NCBI RefSeq assembly: GCF_022539665.2
Contig: NC_081340.1
Coordinates: forward strand, 5,579,357 to 5,643,356
Length of the DNA stretch: 64,000 nt
Source of the DNA: Daphnia carinata
Lineage: Eukaryota; Arthropoda; Branchiopoda; Diplostraca; Daphniidae
Direction: 5' to 3'
A program made the translations under genes and the position numbers. The notes under the pieces were generated by a model. It worked only from the letters and a program-made list of their open reading frames with translations, made no database searches and was not told the origin of the DNA. This document shows positions 56,581-64,000 of the stretch, one piece after another (the first letter of the stretch is position 1; the number at the start of each line of letters is the position of its first letter).

Positions 56581-58079
56581 TTTTAAATACCGTTTGGGGA
56601 ATATGAATTAAGTGTAGGAATTCCATGTTGTCCATCCAATCATCACAACTTATTCAACGTCTTGCCCCAAACCAAGAACATTTACAGAGCCAGCGTTACT
56701 TCTCACCTTTATTAAAAAAACAAAAACAACATTAACTATTGAACAGAAAATTATGTAGGTTAGATATAGTTAGCAAAAAAGCAGAAAATGCTTCTTGTTT
56801 ACTTACAAGTCCCTTTCTACGAAGATGAGTTCAGGCTTTGAAAGGTTATTTCAAACTGCAACTTCAGGAAACCATCCGACTCTATTACCAAATAAATCCA
56901 AGTTTCCCTGTGCCCTAGAAAATTTCTCGTGTTTAATTAGGATGTTAATGCAATTCTAGACAAATCTCCTACCACATTGGAAATGACTTTTTCCCATCAA
57001 GCTGGTGCCAACATCAGTTCTTTAAATATAGCATATCAAACAAAATCTGTAAACAAAGCAGGAAGTAACCAGAACTTTTCAGTAAGCTATTAATGGCGTG
57101 GAATGCTGCACAACAAGTTTTCACCAACAACTTGTGCTTTTGCCTTTTAGAATTCAACTGCACATTGGTAACCATCCTAAGGAGAAAAAAGATTATGACA
57201 ATATGGCACACTTGGCGATATCCTGGGATTCGGCAAAGCATTTCCAATTCGCGAGGCAACCATTATTATGGCAACCAAACTCGATATAGCCCCCTGACAA
57301 CGAACAAATTGACAGTTCAGTAGAGTACTCAGTAACAAGCAATTCCTCCGTTAGATGTCTTCTAAATATAGGTACTTAAAAAAATTCACAATTTTTGGTT
57401 TCATAGTCACAAAAAATACTCGTTGCAAATATGTTCGTTTTTGTTTCTGCAAGTGTAAATGGAGTCAATGTCAAGTGTTCCATGGCTATAAGGATAGGAG
57501 GTATTCAAAGTCCTAAAATAAATGTTTTATAGCATTAACCTAGAGAAAAAAGTTCACAATAGAATGGGCAACATTACCAACCAATCACCAGAGAAGGAAA
57601 AAAATTCTTCCAAGCAACTACAAAGCTACATGGCTGCCAATATGTACTGCTCCTATTTGTGATAACAATGTATGAAAGGTAGTATCAGCAAATGGTTTTA
57701 TTGTTGTTTTTTCTAACCTAACCTTAAAATGCAAATCTCCCTTTTTTTTTTTATTAGTGATGAAGATGGAATTATCTGTCCTACTTGTTTCTGTCATAGA
57801 CTGTGGGGTCCACCGTTACAAAACTCTACATCAGCAACAATTGTTTCTCACTGCTCAGAAGCTGCAAATCTCGTGAATTAAAAAATTTTAATTAAAAAAT
57901 TTAAAATAGTTGTAACACCAAGCATTATTAAACGACTTGCCTAACTAAGGAAACCGCTGGAACTACAATGTTTGTCTCCACAATCCTGAAATGATTGAAA
58001 TGACAAGCTTTCTTTTATTTCATTAATTCTAATTTTTTTAAAAGTACAAAGCCTAACTGCATGGTTGAGCAGTTTGGCT
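56581..58079. other. Unassigned AT-rich sequence
   Basis: The first 150 bases resemble sequence after copies B and D (for example CAACGTCTTGCCCCAAACCAAG at 56657 against 49285), so a common flank was duplicated with the repeat. A possible 45-codon exon-like frame near 57155-57289 is not recognised. Confidence 0.4.
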
Positions 58080-58750
58080 TGATGAACACGTTATTCCTTG
58101 AATCTAAGTTGAAGAATTCAAAGAGTGAAAAAATAATAATTGAATACTTACAGATAAACACTAAACCAATGGAAACAATGCTTACCATCAAAGGTGGAAA
58201 AAAAATAAAGGTGAACTGAGCAAGCTAAATAAAAAAAAAAGTTGATAAATGTAATGTGTGAATACAGCGAAGACAGACAATGAAATAAACAAATTTTGCA
58301 AAAATATTTTATTAAAAAAAATTTTATTGACAATTCTCTGCACATTAGAAATATTTTTTGCAACTTTAAAAAGGCACAATAGCCCTTTCAAAAGTTGCTG
58401 TCAACCCAGGCAGAGGGAGACACTGCCTAGTTGACCCACCGGGGAGATTACCCGGTGATTGGCAAAGAGAAGCCGGAAGAAGAGCCGAAGATATGGAACA
58501 TTTTTACAGGAGCGATTAACCTTTAGTTCGGATTTGCGGGTAGCCACGTCGCCCTCCGTGAACACATCATCGGACTAAGCGGACCCCCACGTCCCCTTTC
58601 CGGCCAGAGCCCTCCAAACCTCGGTATATGTTATTTTTATATATACCGTACAGTAGGGGCATGACCCCCTACGGGCTTATTATGAGTCAAGGGGTAACGG
58701 GGCTACGGAAAGGAAGGGAGCCCAGATATGCACTTCAATTTTTTAAAAGT
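58080..58750 (+). repeat. Copy D of the right-half repeat family
   Basis: It matches copy C from about 55940 onward, including the 172-nt module at 58405-58576. In this copy the loop of the first hairpin differs by a base (AGGG for GGGG) while the stem is unchanged. It lacks the tRNA-like pair at its left end. Confidence 0.75.
58405..58576 (+). other. 172-nt hairpin-rich module in repeat copy D
   Basis: Same length as the module at 56239-56410 with few differences. Both stems are intact. Confidence 0.5.
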
Positions 58751-59039
58751 TAAATACCGTAGCAGAACGTGAGCAAAGTTTAGATATTCCATGTCGTGCA
58801 TCCAGTTATTATTATTTATTTGGTGTCTTGCTCAATAAGCATCCTTTTTCATATTCCGTATTACTAATAATCTATATTCAGAAAAAAACGTCGTTAAAAA
58901 TAACATTCTTGTCAAGGTGACTTACATGACTCTTAGATTTATTCTTTGGCAGATTTATATCACGTTTGTGGTAGGAGCTTCTGAAAGGACAAATAAAAAC
59001 GAAATAAATTTCAATATCATTTGAACAAAAATTCTTTCC

Positions 59040-59400
59040 ATACCTCGAAACTCCAGATTATGTTCATACCATGATCATGATGATACCATGTCATCGAAGT
59101 GAGAAGTCTTAGGCGTCATTTGAGCACTCTACGGGATACAGTTATATTCGATCCGATTTGATCATGCTGATACTTTACTTCCCTTCACAGAATTCCACTA
59201 ATTGACTAATGTTAATGACCTCGAAGTGTTTTTTTTTTTATGTAAACAGCAGTTGACCTTCCATTCTGTAACGCTCAAGTATCTTCCGAATTCATTTGAT
59301 TTGATCCACCTTAAAAATCCTGTAAATGCCAAACAACAGCATTAAAAATATTGACAGCAAAAAGCAGCGCATTACTTAAATTTACGTTTAGCGTAAACGA
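59040..59400 (-). pseudogene. Decayed partial copy of POLR3A exons (copy 2)
   Basis: The block 59050-59150 matches the exon at 61565-61682 (GAAGTGAGAAGTCTTAGGCG against GAAGTGAAAAGTCTTTAATG). The block 59215-59330 matches 61751-61923, with AACAGCATTAAAAATA in the intron. The block 59375-59400 matches the start of the next exon near 61984. It has the same order and orientation as copy 1 and as the real gene, and is heavily mutated. Confidence 0.7.
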
Positions 59401-60195
59401 CAAAAAGGGATCCTCTACATAATTCCTGATTCTGTGAATTCCATAAATTCCTACTACGTTACTATACTATATAAAAAAAAACAAATAAGATAAATAAAAC
59501 ATAGATAAGGAATAACATTTTTGCTCATTTTACTTACTTGATACAGAAATTTATCATTTAGCATACACCTGCAATATTCTGGCAGGAGCTCCAGAAAGGC
59601 CAATCTAATTGAAAATGTAAACATTAGATAACGTTTCTGACAGAAAAAATAATCCTGTTATAACTTCCCTTTCTAATAGATGCATTCCCAGTATGATCAT
59701 GATCCTTCCCTATTGAATAAAAATGTGTTACATAGATTAGACATGGTTAGAAGTCTTCACTTTAACAAGTCCATTTGTAAAAAGATGAATTTGGTTTTAA
59801 AAGGTTAATGCATAAACCTTGAGACAATCCTGAAATAGTGATAATTATTTTTGGCGCCATTGAGCTACACGATTCTCATTTCAACATTGAGTTATGGTAA
59901 ACGACAATGCATCTGAGCTATAGCACCTAAATATTGCGTGCCATTACAAAGAAGCTTCAAAATTTTTTAAGAAAGCAATTTAGAAAAGGGGGAAAACCAA
60001 ACCCCCCCCCCCCCCAAAAAAAAAACAAAAAAAAAAACATATATATACCAACAAGGATAGATTTTTATAACCAGTTGTTACATTGGTGGCTTAATCAGAT
60101 GCGACTCCTGTACTAAGAACACAAAGTTTAATTCAAAATTCAACAGTTCCTCGTTTAACATAATACTGAGATTCCGTGATTATTAACTTCAGAGT

Positions 60196-64000
<3,805 letters not shown>

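Noticed and set aside
47968-58750. Repeat family as an autonomous transposon, LTR element or Helitron
   Set aside because: No transposase, reverse transcriptase, integrase or Rep/helicase frame is readable in any copy, and no long direct terminal repeats flank them.

Overview
The window reads as an arthropod nuclear genome, most likely a cladoceran crustacean such as Daphnia. That is inferred from gene content (Msp300-type nesprin, Alk, Spred), mostly short GT-AG introns with a few multi-kilobase ones, and very many mononucleotide and GT tracts. No single sequence fixes the species. A run of 100 Ns (43641-43740) splits the window into two halves of different character.

Left half, 1-43640, plus strand. 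Positions 1-13399 hold the 3' end of a giant spectrin-repeat protein, nesprin/Msp300: 19 phase-consistent exons ending in a KASH domain (nuclear-envelope anchor). A 6 kb stretch without a clear gene follows; it holds a weak chain of possible small exons (14794-16540). Positions 19514-39394 hold a complete Alk receptor tyrosine kinase gene: N-terminal region, MAM, LDLa, MAM, glycine-rich domain, one membrane helix, NPNY motif, kinase, C-tail. Two 5' ends are possible: far-upstream exons (19514-20252, 23235-23408) that join in phase to the MAM1 exon, or an internal start at 28120 with its own signal peptide. At 43188 the first two exons of Spred (EVH1 domain, a Ras/MAPK inhibitor that acts downstream of receptor kinases) begin and run into the gap.

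Right half, 43741-64000, is repeat-rich. It has a decayed Rbbp5 copy, a roughly 740-bp element with about 76-bp inverted ends, a piggyBac-like MITE with TTAA/TTAG flanks, a fold-back element whose arms are tRNA-like units, at least four copies of one repeat family (two carrying a 172-nt hairpin-rich module that is cleanly absent from a third), poly-C/poly-G fold-back repeats, a GC-rich minisatellite, and two decayed partial copies of RNA polymerase III subunit exons. From 60196 to the right edge, on the minus strand, lies the C-terminal part of the real POLR3A (RPC1) gene.

Two otherwise intact genes, Alk (exon 35550-35896) and POLR3A (exon 62961-63354), each carry what looks like one surplus base. 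This suggests base-level assembly errors, or heterozygous or pseudogenic alleles. No CRISPR arrays, rRNA genes or convincing functional tRNA genes were seen.
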